DNA from: Pseudogymnoascus destructans
Lineage: Eukaryota > Ascomycota > Leotiomycetes > Thelebolales > Thelebolaceae
Assembly (NCBI RefSeq): GCF_001641265.1
Contig: NW_020167545.1
Coordinates: forward strand, 248,001-312,000
DNA: 64,000 nt
Reading direction: 5' to 3'
Positions within the stretch are counted from its first letter, which is position 1. Each line of letters starts with the position of its first letter. The translations under genes were made by a program, and so were the position numbers. Of the stretch, positions 11,195-21,487 are shown piece after piece. Under the pieces are notes generated by a model. That model was not told the origin of the DNA. It saw nothing but the letters and a program-made list of their open reading frames with translations, and did not search any database.

Positions 11195-11924
11195 CAGCGC
11201 CATTAACGTTAGTTCTTTTCACCCGCAGACTTGCCGTCTGATTTAGTACAGTTTAGATCATGTTCAATAGACTGCTCTCCTGAGGAAGGTGGCCACTATC
11301 GTGTCCCTCTATCCCTTTCGCGACTAGAGTATACCCGTGTAAAGAGAGTCGAAGTTTAAAGAGCGATCATCGAGCTCCTTTGACATAGAGCGGTTTGCTG
11401 TAAGCGACAGGAACAGCATGAGGGAGCGAAGCGGCGTTGCCCCAGATTTCTGGAATCAAGCTTAGTCTATTGATTCATGGTACGTCAATAGAATACTAGC
11501 GTGTTCAGCACAGCGTCTGTCACAGCCCGGGGCAAAGCCGTTCCTGGGCTGCCACATGTGTTTTGTCACGCCTCGCGTGCCGACCCAACTGTGCTAGCAC
11601 ACAAGGTGTTCTAGAGCGGGAGCAGTGCTACTACCTGTGTGCTGCCCCTAATAAACCCCTAGCACATTCGGGTCAACCCCCGTCGTGTGCCAGACATGGT
11701 GAACGATACCGCCTCTACCACAAAGACGTTAGCCGAGTACTCTCAGGTAGTCCTGGCGAACCTGCCACATTCACAGACTCATCCTTGCAATTCTCTGAGG
11801 TTCCATGTACTGTAGTCGTTCGACTACACATCAACGTCAACCTCCTCTCCCATTAAATAAGGATTCGATCATTTGTCTTAAGGTACTCCATCTAATTAAA
11901 TTTGTCTCCAAGTCAAAGCAATAA
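11195..11924. other. Intergenic, no gene recognised
   Basis: An LTR-like beginning (TGTCACAGCCCGGGG at about 11518) is present, but I found no matching end or second copy. The short open frame at 11563-11856 resembles nothing I know. Confidence 0.3.
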
Positions 11925-12814
11925 GCCTCTACCCAAATCCCCCACCTTCCATTACGCAGAAGCGATGGACACGAAACATCACCGACCCCGGAAAGTCCCA
12001 CACGCGTTGTAAGAGACGGACATTACTACCTGCGGGAAGCGGAAGAGTTTGGTGCTGAAGAAGAGAAGCGATCCCGCCAAACCCAGGAGGAAAGGATGGC
12101 AGAGGACGGGCGAAAACTACAACGCCGGCTCGAGCAAGATGCCGCAATCACAATTCTCCTACAGCCGTCCCCACCAATACATATGAGACGAGCACATTGC
12201 CGGGCAAACGGATGTTTCATCACAAATGTGTCGCCAAGAGGAGATAGCCTAGTCATGGGTGATTACCGAATTGCCCCTGTGAGCCATAACCTCGAGTATT
12301 TCCACATATCGTGCCTAGAGAAGATGATCGATCTTCTATCGCTAACGCCGTCTCGGTTTAAGCTCGACACAGATGGTTATCGGTGGAATGGCGGCTGGCC
12401 TTGGACATGGGACCTGATGTTGCGGGAATAGTTCCAGCATAGCGGGTGCGTCGACCTCGTCAGGACTGCAGAATACATTGACGCGTACGACACGTTCAAG
12501 GCAAAGCTCAAAGCTTTCAGTACACCTCTACCGAATGGCAGCTAACTCACTTAAACCACCGTACTGCCGATGGAGGATATTGCGGCTGTCCGCCCGAGCC
12601 GGAAGGGCCAGGATCATCGCCAACACTGAAGGACTACAGAATGGGAGACACCAAGGAATTCTCGATCAGTGAGGTCCTTCAACATCCATATGTGGGAAGA
12701 CTATCCACGAATATCGATATCCAAGGTCCCCTCTCTCCTAGCTTCTTGGTGGTCCCAGAGCAGGAATCAAAGGACGCTGAGCCTGATAACGACGATGGCT
12801 CGCACTCCGGCTGA
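11925..12814 (+). pseudogene. Broken gene with a PARP-finger-like cysteine motif
   Basis: An open frame from after the stop at 11922 encodes a coiled, charged segment (EEEKRSRQTQEERMAEDGRK). A possible zinc site follows, HCRANGC...GDYRIA...YFHISCLEKM, recalling the C...C...H-x2-C pattern of PARP-type fingers (here C-x4-C). The frame ends at TAG 12429-12431, but the same frame then continues sensibly (FQHSGCVDLVRTAEYIDAYD) for about 35 codons, so the TAG looks like a CAG-to-TAG change. A frameshift near 12515-12530 moves coding to another frame (TEWQLTHLNHRTADGGYCG to a final TGA at 12812-12814). I see no start codon with good context upstream of 12096; a 5' exon may be missing. The function is unknown and the gene is almost certainly dead. 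Confidence 0.55.
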
Positions 12815-12934
12815 GGTCCGTAAGCTAGGATAGCATCTCTCCCCCTCGCGAAGACGACGAGCAAAGCAGTATGTTGAACAGCGACCGCAAGTGACGAGCA
12901 ATGAGCCCACCTCCTGGCAGCTCATACTTGTGAC

Positions 12935-14009
12935 CTAGTCAGCCAGGGATCGTTTAACAATTCCCTTGCCGGCATTCGCTTCTCCGGTTCCCACTGCAAC
13001 ATCGACTTAATAAAGTTGAGGAATAGATCTTTATCCTTCCCGTTGAGATTCTCCTCCGCAGCCTCGAGACTACTAGACGGCAAAAGTGGTAAGCGTTCTG
13101 GCTCATTCTCGTCTGGTTCAAGCCATTTGCCATTCCCGTCGAACCACTCCGCAGATCTCTCGCCCCGCTTGATGAGCTCCAGTGGTGGTGGTCCGAGAAC
13201 GGAAATCAGTTCTGTAAGATGAGCACGAGTTGTGTAGCGGCCTCGTTTCGGATCTTGCCCCCTAAAGAGATGTTTGCCTTCAAAGATATCCCATATCTAC
13301 TATCAAGTCAGTAAAAGAGTCTCACGAACCTATATTTGCGCGTGGAAAAGGGTCACTCACCATGACACCGACATTCCAGATATCAGCGCTATAACTCCAC
13401 GAGAGATGAAGCATCACTTCTGGACACCTGTAAACATCGGGGTAGGCGTCATCGTCGTTGATTTTTGTCCCATATACGCATTTCCAAAGTCGCAAAGTAC
13501 TGGCTCCCCAATAGACTCGGGCATATCTAGAGTCCGGGAAATATATATTTCTCGATGCACCGCTTTCTTTCGCGGTGAGGGCTGAGCAATCTCGGCCTCC
13601 TCAAAAGCAGCAAGAATAGAGGTATCTTCGATAAGATGAGAAGAATGTGCTTATAAATGGCAATCTCATCCGTATCCTGGCCATCATTTGTAAATATTTT
13701 GACGGCAACGTGACGATGGGCTCTTTTTTGAAATTAGCCTCATCTCATGTTAGGGGATAGCATCGCTGACTGTAAATCCCGTGCAAGCCAAACCGTTGAC
13801 GAATTTCCAAACCCCAGCTTTCCGACGATTTGATACCGCGAGGAAAGAACATCCCCAATACGCGCTGGGTAATATCGCTCAATTCCGAAATTTTCCTCTT
13901 CAACCTTTTCTGATGGGTTGATAAATGGGATTTTCACATTCGAGTATTGCCGTGGTGGAGAGGGTGCCCGTCTGACGGCACTTTTGGCCCACTTCAGGAG
14001 TCCAGCCAT
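12935..14009 (-). pseudogene. SRPK-type serine/threonine kinase relic lacking its catalytic loop
   Basis: Minus strand from the ATG at 14009. The N-lobe is well kept: RYYPARIGDVLSSRYQIVGKL, a glycine loop GKLGFGNSSTVWLARD and, after a likely 47-nt intron, the ATP-binding lysine in HVAVKIFTND. At DEIAIYKH the sequence jumps, in another frame, to IEDTSILAAFEEAE and then PVLCDFGNA. Roughly a hundred residues are missing, including the HRD catalytic loop. A second frameshift after DFGNAY leads to DAYPDVYRCPEVMLHLSWSYSADIWNVGVM, an intron, and a C-lobe WDIFEGKHLFRG to the stop at 12935. The order and the IEDTSIL/DFG spacing match fungal SRPK-like kinases. With the catalytic loop gone it cannot encode an active kinase. 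Confidence 0.8.
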
Positions 14010-14945
14010 GGTTGAGATATGCTTGGTGATCTAACGGGAGATTTCAATGTGGCTTTGATGGTTTACAGGAAGTATTCAAGGAGCTGGACGGTGGGAATGA
14101 ATCGGAGAAAGGAACGAGGCTGGGTACACGTGCAACATTTGGTCCGAGCGTGCAGTGGATACGTCATCCCCTCGGCTGTTGACGCGCGCGCCTAAAGACT
14201 TATGAATAGTTTTGCACAGACCAGTTAGAAAGAAGGAGTTATTTGACCCACGCTTTCTAAAGGTATGATGAAGTGGCGCCCCTACAGTGGTTCATCTCCC
14301 AACCGCTAGTACTATGTAATAGATGAACGTGCGACGTGGTTGGTTGGCACACTGAACGCTCATGCAAAATAGCGCGGCCACGCGTCTATTGTGAGCCCCC
14401 TATAGGCCACCCTCAGCGGTTATGGTCACACCTCTTTGATGAAACCCAACACATTGACAGATTATTGAAAAGTTGTTGTTCCCGTACTTCGTGGCCCAAT
14501 CATCCTATCCGGGGGAGACCTACAATCTCGACACCTGCATCTGTCTCAATATCCACAGGCTAGGGTTCACGAAGCAGTACTTGGACCAACGAATCAATGC
14601 TTGTTAAATCTTCAGAGACGTGTCGAATCTTGTCAAGAGCGAGTTGCGTCTCCATGCCGGCCACACAGTCCGAAACCAACTGTGATTCTTTAAATAACAA
14701 CTCGTACCAGGCGGCTTTGTTGGCTAGCCAGGTTGAAGTACCAGGGCGAAGTGTATATAAGAACGCAAAACCGCCTTGTGATTTCTCCTCCAGCTTAGTT
14801 ATATCTCCTGCAACATCAACATATAGGCGCCGTTATTACTTGTATTAAGACTTGCCAGCTTCGTTTCTGCCGTTCTGCGTTCGGACCTTACGCTCTACTT
14901 CTCTCTATCAACATTCTGATTAACCACATCATCATCGTCATCGTC
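14010..14945. other. Intergenic, no gene recognised
   Basis: Short open frames at 14336-14563 and 14597-14848 show no motif or codon pattern I trust. The last ~80 bases are CT-rich and resemble a fungal 5' UTR leading to the ATG at 14946. Confidence 0.3.
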
Positions 14946-15133
14946 ATGCGTCCATTCAGCACTTCAGCAAGAGCTCTTTTCAAAAAGCTCGGCTTTCCGG
15001 TCGAAAGCATCCCTGGACCCCACAGATCTGCCTATGACAAGTTTTTTGCGCCTGGTGGAGGCGCTGAACAGGTATGAGTTTCTATCCCTATATCATCAAA
15101 TGGCCTTCTGACACGGCCTTCTAGGAACATTAA
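14946..15133 (+). CDS. Possible small two-exon gene or gene fragment, 44 aa
   Basis: An ATG follows a CT-rich leader and opens 42 codons (MRPFSTSARALFKKLGFPVE...), reading like a mitochondrial presequence (FSTSARALFKK). A GTATGAGT donor at 15072 and a CTTCTAG acceptor at 15124 give a 53-nt intron, after which only GAA CAT TAA remains. It may be the 5' end of a gene whose remainder was lost, or a small protein. I recognise no family. Confidence 0.3.
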
Positions 15134-15457
15134 ATCTGCACTAGTGCGGTCTCGTGGTGGAAACCCAGTCCATCAGTCTTCATATAATAAGGCGGACAAA
15201 GCTTGGATTATCAGTGTTTTTGTTGAAGGGGAGAAAGACAAGGCGGCCTGTCACATTTACTCACTTTCTAGTCGTTGAACGGTTTTACTTTTAACACCTT
15301 TTTAAGGTAATTATGCTAAAGTAAAGTTCGCTTCAAGTATACCAAGTCCTCAGACAAAGTTATTCTTGAAATTAACCCAATAAATTGCCATGAGGACGGA
15401 ACGGGGACTAGAAAGAAGGGTGACCGTCGAGAATAAGTAGCTGCATTCTGTGTTAGA

Positions 15458-15846
15458 TTACTGTAGCATATATCTCCCAATACGCAAATAACTATCACAT
15501 ACGACCACAGACTCAAGAGAACTGGGCATCCCGTCCGCTCTGCCATACACAAACTTGAAATTAAGTGGCTTAAAACTCTCAATTGTGCCAATAGGCATAG
15601 TGTGGAATCTGACTTCTTCGAAAGCCTTCGCTCTTCTCCGCAAAGCACCGAGGTACTAAGAACGGCCCATCAATGACAACGGCAACAGCAAGCATAGCCA
15701 TCCGCTACCAATAAATCTGGTCTCCAAAGCCACTCTTCAACTCCTCAAAACCGTCGTTTGGAATGTTGAAAGGGCTCGGCAAGGTTCGCACGCAGGTATT
15801 TAAATAGTTATTGACTACGTCTGGCGTGGCATGCAGGCATAAACCA
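15458..15846 (-). pseudogene. Fragments of an unidentified gene
   Basis: The minus strand holds two protein-like stretches in different frames: a segment with CLHATPDVVNNYLNTCVRT and NIPNDGFEELKSGFGDQIYW (about 15846-15715), and RAKAFEEVRFHTMPIGTIES...YGRADGMPSSLESVVV (about 15630-15470). A GT-AG interval lies between them but does not join the frames cleanly. Amino-acid composition suggests real coding ancestry. I cannot name the family. Confidence 0.3.
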
Positions 15847-16220
15847 AAGCTCGTGATTGTATTATGTACATAGTGTATCTGCTCCCCTGCTCCTTTCCAC
15901 TTTCGTAGAATTAATGTTAGTCGAACCTTACTTCCGCACTCTCGACTCTCGCTGTCTTCAAGTGCTCAATCTTCAACAATTCCAATCCTTTCAAACAACT
16001 TGAGGTAGATTATGTTTTACTTTTGAGAACCCTCTATTCGGTTCGTCCCAGGTCTCTCGTCTAGCTAGGTTGGAGATTGGGCATCAAGGAACGTTCCAGT
16101 ACATCTACCCAACCAAAACAACAATCATTTTCCAAGCCTAAAAGGAAGCTACGCACCGATCATTAATGTTCATTAGGAGTAGCCTACAAGGTTAGGACAC
16201 ATACGAAAGAGAAAATAATG

Positions 16221-17732
16221 CCCAGAATGGGTCTCCAAAAAGCTTCTCAGGCGATTCTATGAGCCACTGGTCCTATTGCATGTTCTCGATCCTAATGGTG
16301 AACAGAGAATTCCTCGTGCCTGGGAAGATGCAGACACTGTCCACATGCAACTGCGCGAGTTAAGGCGGAATTTCTTGAACCAGCTTGCCTACGTGTGTGA
16401 TGGCCTCTAACAGCGAAGTCTCTACGCTTACGACTTCATTCCTTAGAGGAATCCTAAAGACCCTCCAAGGTCTTGATCTAACTCAGTCCGAGGATCCAAT
16501 GATATTCACAGAAGCCGAGATTTCTCAGAGGTGTATCGAATATAGCATTCGAAGAGTCAAGACATACCACAACTTTATGCAAAAGTACCTGCGGCAGTGT
16601 TTAGCAACTTTGAGAGGTTCCGAAGATCCAGAAGGCGAGTAGCAACAATAGTAGCAGAATGTTTCTAATCTTGCGCACAGAAGAAATACTCATCAGCTGG
16701 CTTGAAAGTTTCCAAGGCTTTGAGAATAACCTGCCCGGCTTGTGCCATTTTGCATACCAGGAGAGATCATGCCAATGTATGAGAGCACTGCAGAGGCATA
16801 TTGGAGATAATCATACATATATAGTTGAGGGAGAGTCTAGGAGACAGGCCTTTGTCTTGACCCGCCATTACATTGGGCGGCTCGGTTCCCATGTGAGGGC
16901 AGCGAAGGTGTTGGTCGCGGCCGGTTTGAGAATGCCAGACCTATTTAATAGCTTTGCTATCCAAACACGACCTGCACCTAAGCCACCCTCACTACCACCT
17001 CCAACTGGCCACTTGACTACTTTAGAGGGGATATTAAATCGGATGCTTCCGCCAGGTTCAGAAAAAGCCCCGCTATATCAAGAAGCTCTTGCCACGCTGA
17101 ACGCCAAATTTAACATCCAAACCCGCCTCCAGGACAAGTATCAAGACAAACACTTCAGACCGAGAGTTCACGCTGAGCTAAATCTGCTAGAATACTTTCA
17201 CGCAAAGCGACTACCGTTTGTCGACGATGACCGCTTCATCGGTTGCAGCAAGCCTGCGTGCTACTGCTGCTATCACTACATCAGCAACCACCCAGGAGGC
17301 TTTGTACGCCCTACTTCCCATAGCATTAGATATATGAATTGGCGGCCACCAGATCTAATCAATAATACGGACTCAAAAGAGAAAATTCAACAACGAGATG
17401 TTTTGAATAAGGTCATTGCTCAGATCAGACTTGACACTTTGCGACATATCGAACGACAGAGAGGTCCAAGTATGTGGCGGCCAGATTCAACAACTGGGAT
17501 TACCTGCTCAGAGACCTACAACGGACCAGTAAACAAAACAGACACTAGCCAGTCTGATAATATGGATACCCTAAACCATCCTAAACCTGGCCTTGCAACA
17601 ACACATACCTCTGCTAGATCAAGTCCTCGGATTTCCGCTTCAGATAAGGGCGGAGATGAGTTGGCAGACCATAATAGTTGCTCACAGGAGGAGCAAGATT
17701 CGGAGTCAGAGGGTGGTGTGTTGTTGACTTAA
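16221..17732 (+). CDS. OTT_1508-like deaminase-domain protein, 5' part damaged or uncertain
   Basis: The C-terminal part is clear: 16697-17732, joined by a 58-nt intron (16639-16696, TTCTAATC branch-like) to an exon containing the ATG at 16400. It holds a zinc-dependent deaminase signature, VHAELNLLEYFHAKR (HAE) and CSKPACYCCYHYI (C-x2-C), as in the fungal OTT_1508-like deaminase family. The ~100-residue C-terminal tail is low-complexity and rich in S, T and D. Upstream in another frame (about 16221-16412) lies a coherent segment, RRFYEPLVLLHVLDPNGEQR...LRRNFLNQLAYVCDG, which belongs to the same kind of protein but ends in a stop at 16410. Either an unrecognised intron or a frameshift separates it. 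The substrate is unknown; related deaminases have been proposed to act on nucleic acids or in self/non-self conflict. It sits 250 bp from the DUF3435 gene, tail to tail. Confidence 0.65.
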
Positions 17733-17986
17733 TCAGAGACCACCGCCTATATGTGGATTGATGCGCGAAGTTCAATGCCAGGGAAGACCCAGCTTATGAA
17801 GGACCTACGCGAAAGTGCGTTGAAATTAGTACAGCGTAGGCCAAAGAAGCGGTGGTCGCTATCAGGTAGCTGAGGGATGCAACCGGATCATTATGAGGGC
17901 ATGAAAATCGATTACTTGCTGAATGAAAACATAAGGCAAATGTTACGGAGAGTCCCGGAACGAACAATGTCACAAGGACCAGTTAT

Positions 17987-20550
17987 TCAAGATACTTCTT
18001 TTTCGTCTCTAAGTCTAATTCCGTGCACCATCTCCACATGATTCTTGAAAAGGATAACGTTGTTAAGAAGTAGCCCCTCGGCCTTGCAAACTGGATGGCA
18101 GCATTCATACTTTCCTGGTGTCCTCTTTTCTAAATGCCTCTCAACATGGTCGATCATCTTATCGGGTTTCGAAAACTTGCGCATGCGCCTGTCATAGCTC
18201 TGCCGATCGTCACCAATACAAAATATACACTGAGTTTTCTCGCACTCCAGAGGGAAAGTATTAGGAACAGGCGATTCCTCCTTTACCTTCGGGGACTCTT
18301 CAAGAGAAGTTACCGAAGACGATTTGCTCAGCCGCGACTTATGACACTGGACTTCCTGGCGACGAGATAGTGCGACCATTGTGTCAATGGCGTGAATCCG
18401 TCGCATGACAATGTCGCGTGGATTGAGGCCCTTAGAGAGGTCGCACATGATATCTTGAAGCTGGGTCCATTCCGGCAGCTGGTGCTTGACGACAGGCTCA
18501 ACATAAGTCGGTGTCACGACTTTGACCTTCTTAATGATCTTCTCAAGTTCTTCGTTGTGGATACGGTAGAAGTAGCCCCGGCGGTATTCCCTCTTGAGTT
18601 CTTGCTCAAGCGTCTTTGTTACTGTAGCAATCTGTCTATTTAATTGACGATATTCTTCACCAGCTTCTGTTCCAATCGAACCCTGAACGAATGCGTGTCC
18701 ATACAAACGCTTAAGTTCCAAGCGAAGCTCTTGCTGCTCAAGCTTAAGCTGCACCAGCTCTGGGTCGGGCGGGAGGGCATCGCGAACATTATCAGGCACT
18801 GTCTGAGGCGCGCGGGGATCACAAGTGAGACTCATGTGCGTGAAGGCCCGGAGAAAGCCAGAATCGGTAGGCTGGTCTAGCACTGCATCTTGAACGATGA
18901 ACCTGACTTTCTCATTGATGTATGATCCGCAGAATACGCCAGTCTGGGGATTGTGCCTTAGTATCTGGTCGCGAACTGCTGTCGTGGCAGCCCCTACGGA
19001 CTTGTTAGTTAAAGCAAACTATGATCAAGGACAATATTTACCATCAACAGCGTTTCCTGTGCCTCTACGAAAACAGTAGCTTGTTATCTTCTGCTCAAAA
19101 CCAGTCGCCCAGCCGAGACGATCAAGGTAATAAGCGTAAGTCGAGTAGCGTAATGCCTTCCACTCCGACGTACGGAACATATCGCACGTGCGTACGGCCT
19201 GACGAAATATGGGTCTTTTAAGCATCTCCGGCTTCCAGTGAATCAAGACAGCTTTCGTAGGATGCTGCAGATGACTTGTAAAAAATGGCTCTGCGTGCGA
19301 AAAGCCTTCGACCTCGATCGCATTGTCCTTTATTGCGATAGACAAGACATGGCTGACAGGGCAAAGGATGGGAAGGGCTTCTTCATGAAAGAGGAAAGTC
19401 GTGCTAAAGTTGTGAAGTTAGTTGGGATGAGGCAGAGAGGTTGTGGAGGGACATACGGCTTCGGTTTCCTATCCGCACCCTTGTGATGGGCGAAAGTAAT
19501 TTCCATTCCCAGAAGGTCTCGTTCTCCCTGTGTGGGGTTCCGAACAATCCAGAGACGGATATCCTCGTAGCATATAGTCTTATATTCCCGTTCCACAGCG
19601 TCGAGATCAACGTAATCATCGTCATATTCAGTATCGTTTTTATTAGCCCAAGGCTCTTGTTGTTGATAATTCGGCTCATCTGATCCTTCTTCCTCATCAA
19701 CACACTCATCTTCATCCAAGTCATTAACGGCATCCCAGACTTCTCTATGTCGACGTTTGCGAGAGGTAGTCTTTCCGCCTACACGCTTTGAGGCGTCAGC
19801 CAGCTCAGCAAGTCGACAACCTGTATAGATAGACAGGAGCATCGCGGTCGCAAGCGTTAACCGTTGGTCCTCAGTCGGAAATATAGAAGTATCCCGAGCC
19901 CAGAGGTGAGTGAGGAGGAGAAGGATATCGTCTGCTCCCAACACTGGTTTGGCCTTCATTGTCCGTCTGAGTTTGAATTCGTCTGCCAAGGTCGCATCTA
20001 GATACTACAAGAACAGTGTCAGTGCCAAGTCTTCCATAAGTAACGTAGAATACAAGAGCATACCTTGAACACTTCTTTCGCATCGTTTGTATCCATGTGA
20101 CGCCCATTAACCCGATTATAGAGTTGTTTAAACTGAAGCAGGTACTGGTGGACCGAATTGAACGCCTTAACTCTATAATTCTCGCAGATGAAGCAGAGGA
20201 ACGACATAGTCTTTCCCCTATCGCATTGCTCGATAGCTCCTCGCCAGTCCTGGACAGCCTGAAATTTGCAGAATCTGATCTAGAGTCAATAAGGGTGGAA
20301 GTCTGAAGGGGACAATGTTGATTTACTTCGTCCACTTGCGCCATATTCCTCGGACGTTCTCCTTTGTGGCTTCAGCATCCTTGGGTTTCTGAGATTTTGT
20401 GTTGAGCTCTTGACCCATAACCCGGTAGTCTTCGGCGGTGCGCTTAGGCTTCTTTGGCTGTTGAGCGTGTCTGGTTCGACTAGTGACGAAATGTATCATG
20501 TTCTGCTTTGGAGTGGGCAGTTGCCGGTTGGCCATTCGTCTGGTGGACAT
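17987..20550 (-). CDS. DUF3435 tyrosine recombinase (Starship captain family), 783 aa
   Basis: Five exons on the minus strand join in frame without a stop: 20327-20550, 20064-20274, 19457-20004, 19042-19403 and 17987-18993. The introns are 52, 59, 53 and 48 nt, all GT-AG. The N-terminal part (about 60-145) matches the family's core-binding domain (VQDWRGAIEQC...NYRVKAFNSVHQYLLQFK). The catalytic domain shows an arginine in TGCRLAEL (R209), YCFRRGTGN (Y437-x2-R440) and a candidate nucleophile Tyr in GVFCGSYINEK (Y473), the order expected of tyrosine recombinases. A coiled coil (about 520-545) and a C-terminal Cys/His region (CIFC..., HVERHLEKR, CCHPVCKAEG, HVEMVHG) follow. Captains mobilise Starship elements and lie as the first gene at one end, pointing inward; here that would put the cargo at lower coordinates and the element end between 20,551 and 21,487. 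No terminal repeat was found to prove it. Confidence 0.88.
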
Positions 20551-21487
20551 GATGTGCGATTCATCGATCGCCTTGGGATAACGAAATGAACGCAGAGGTC
20601 CGCAGACAGAGCCGTGGGGAGCCTGCCTTCAAAAGACGAGGATAAACTGACTTGTTTGAGAGCGTGAGATGGCAAGCTTTTCGGAAGCGGTGCTCGACGT
20701 CGGCCGTGGGATTGCAAAGTACTTAAACAAGTGGCCAGTTTGAGCGACCGGGTGGTCCGCCGTGTGGTGGCCCTCATCATTATGAGGACCAGTGGTACCT
20801 TGGGACGAGCAGAAAAGAGAGAAACGGAAAGCAGAAAGTAGACCACAGGAACCAGGAACGGGGACCTTGAAGGGTACGTAACCGATGTGGGCCATAATCA
20901 CGTGCCTAACGTTCGAGATTTAGCGAGGGGTAGAGGGTGCGTAAAGCAGCAACCGCGCCCTGCCAAATCCAGCAGCTCCGACCCCGGGAAGTGGCTTTAT
21001 TCTATAAATAATATAAATAATAGTTCTAAATAATAGTTCTAAAGAATATAAAGAATATAAAGAATATAAATGCAAGGAGTGGCAGGAGTGGCAGGAGCGT
21101 TCCTTCTTCCATTGCACATGTCACGAGTGAAATCTGCCCATGCGCCTTCCTTCTTCCCCGCGCCGCCGCCGGCAAACCGAAATCTAGACAGGGTACAGTG
21201 TACGACCAGCTTCCTCCTATACTTTTGAACATAAAAACAAATCGCCGCCGCTCCTACAACTCAATCTTTACGGGCCAAGCGCTTCACCAGCTACAAGTGC
21301 TAGACCCGAACATTACAAATAAGGTGTCTGTAACCGCACATTCAGCTTTCCTCCTAGATACCATCTACCTACAAACCTAGCAACAACACTCGCCCTCACC
21401 CGCCACCCCCTCAAGGCACCAGTACGAATTGATGATTGACTCCCTCACCAACCGCCACCAAGACCAGCTGTCCTCAACCGACCAGCT
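20551..21487. other. Intergenic between DUF3435 gene and OSH3; possible element edge
   Basis: No gene is recognised. An AT-rich run of short repeats (ATAAATAATAGTTCTAAATA then AGAATATAAAGAATATAA) lies at about 21000-21071, followed by two copies of GGAGTGGCA (21077-21096). The right third is presumably the OSH3 promoter and leader. If the DUF3435 gene is a Starship captain, the element terminus should be here; I could not find a duplicated target site. Confidence 0.4.

Noticed and set aside
11517..11860. Possible solo LTR starting TGTCACAGCCCGGGG
   Set aside because: No matching terminal CA boundary, target duplication or second copy in the window.
19330..19989. Reading the DUF3435 gene as several separate broken ORFs
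   Set aside because: All pieces join through good GT-AG introns into one 783-aa frame, so it is one intact gene.
20551..21487. Search for the terminal repeat or target duplication of a Starship next to the DUF3435 gene
   Set aside because: No convincing inverted or direct repeat was found, and the other end would lie outside the window, so I do not annotate a Starship element.
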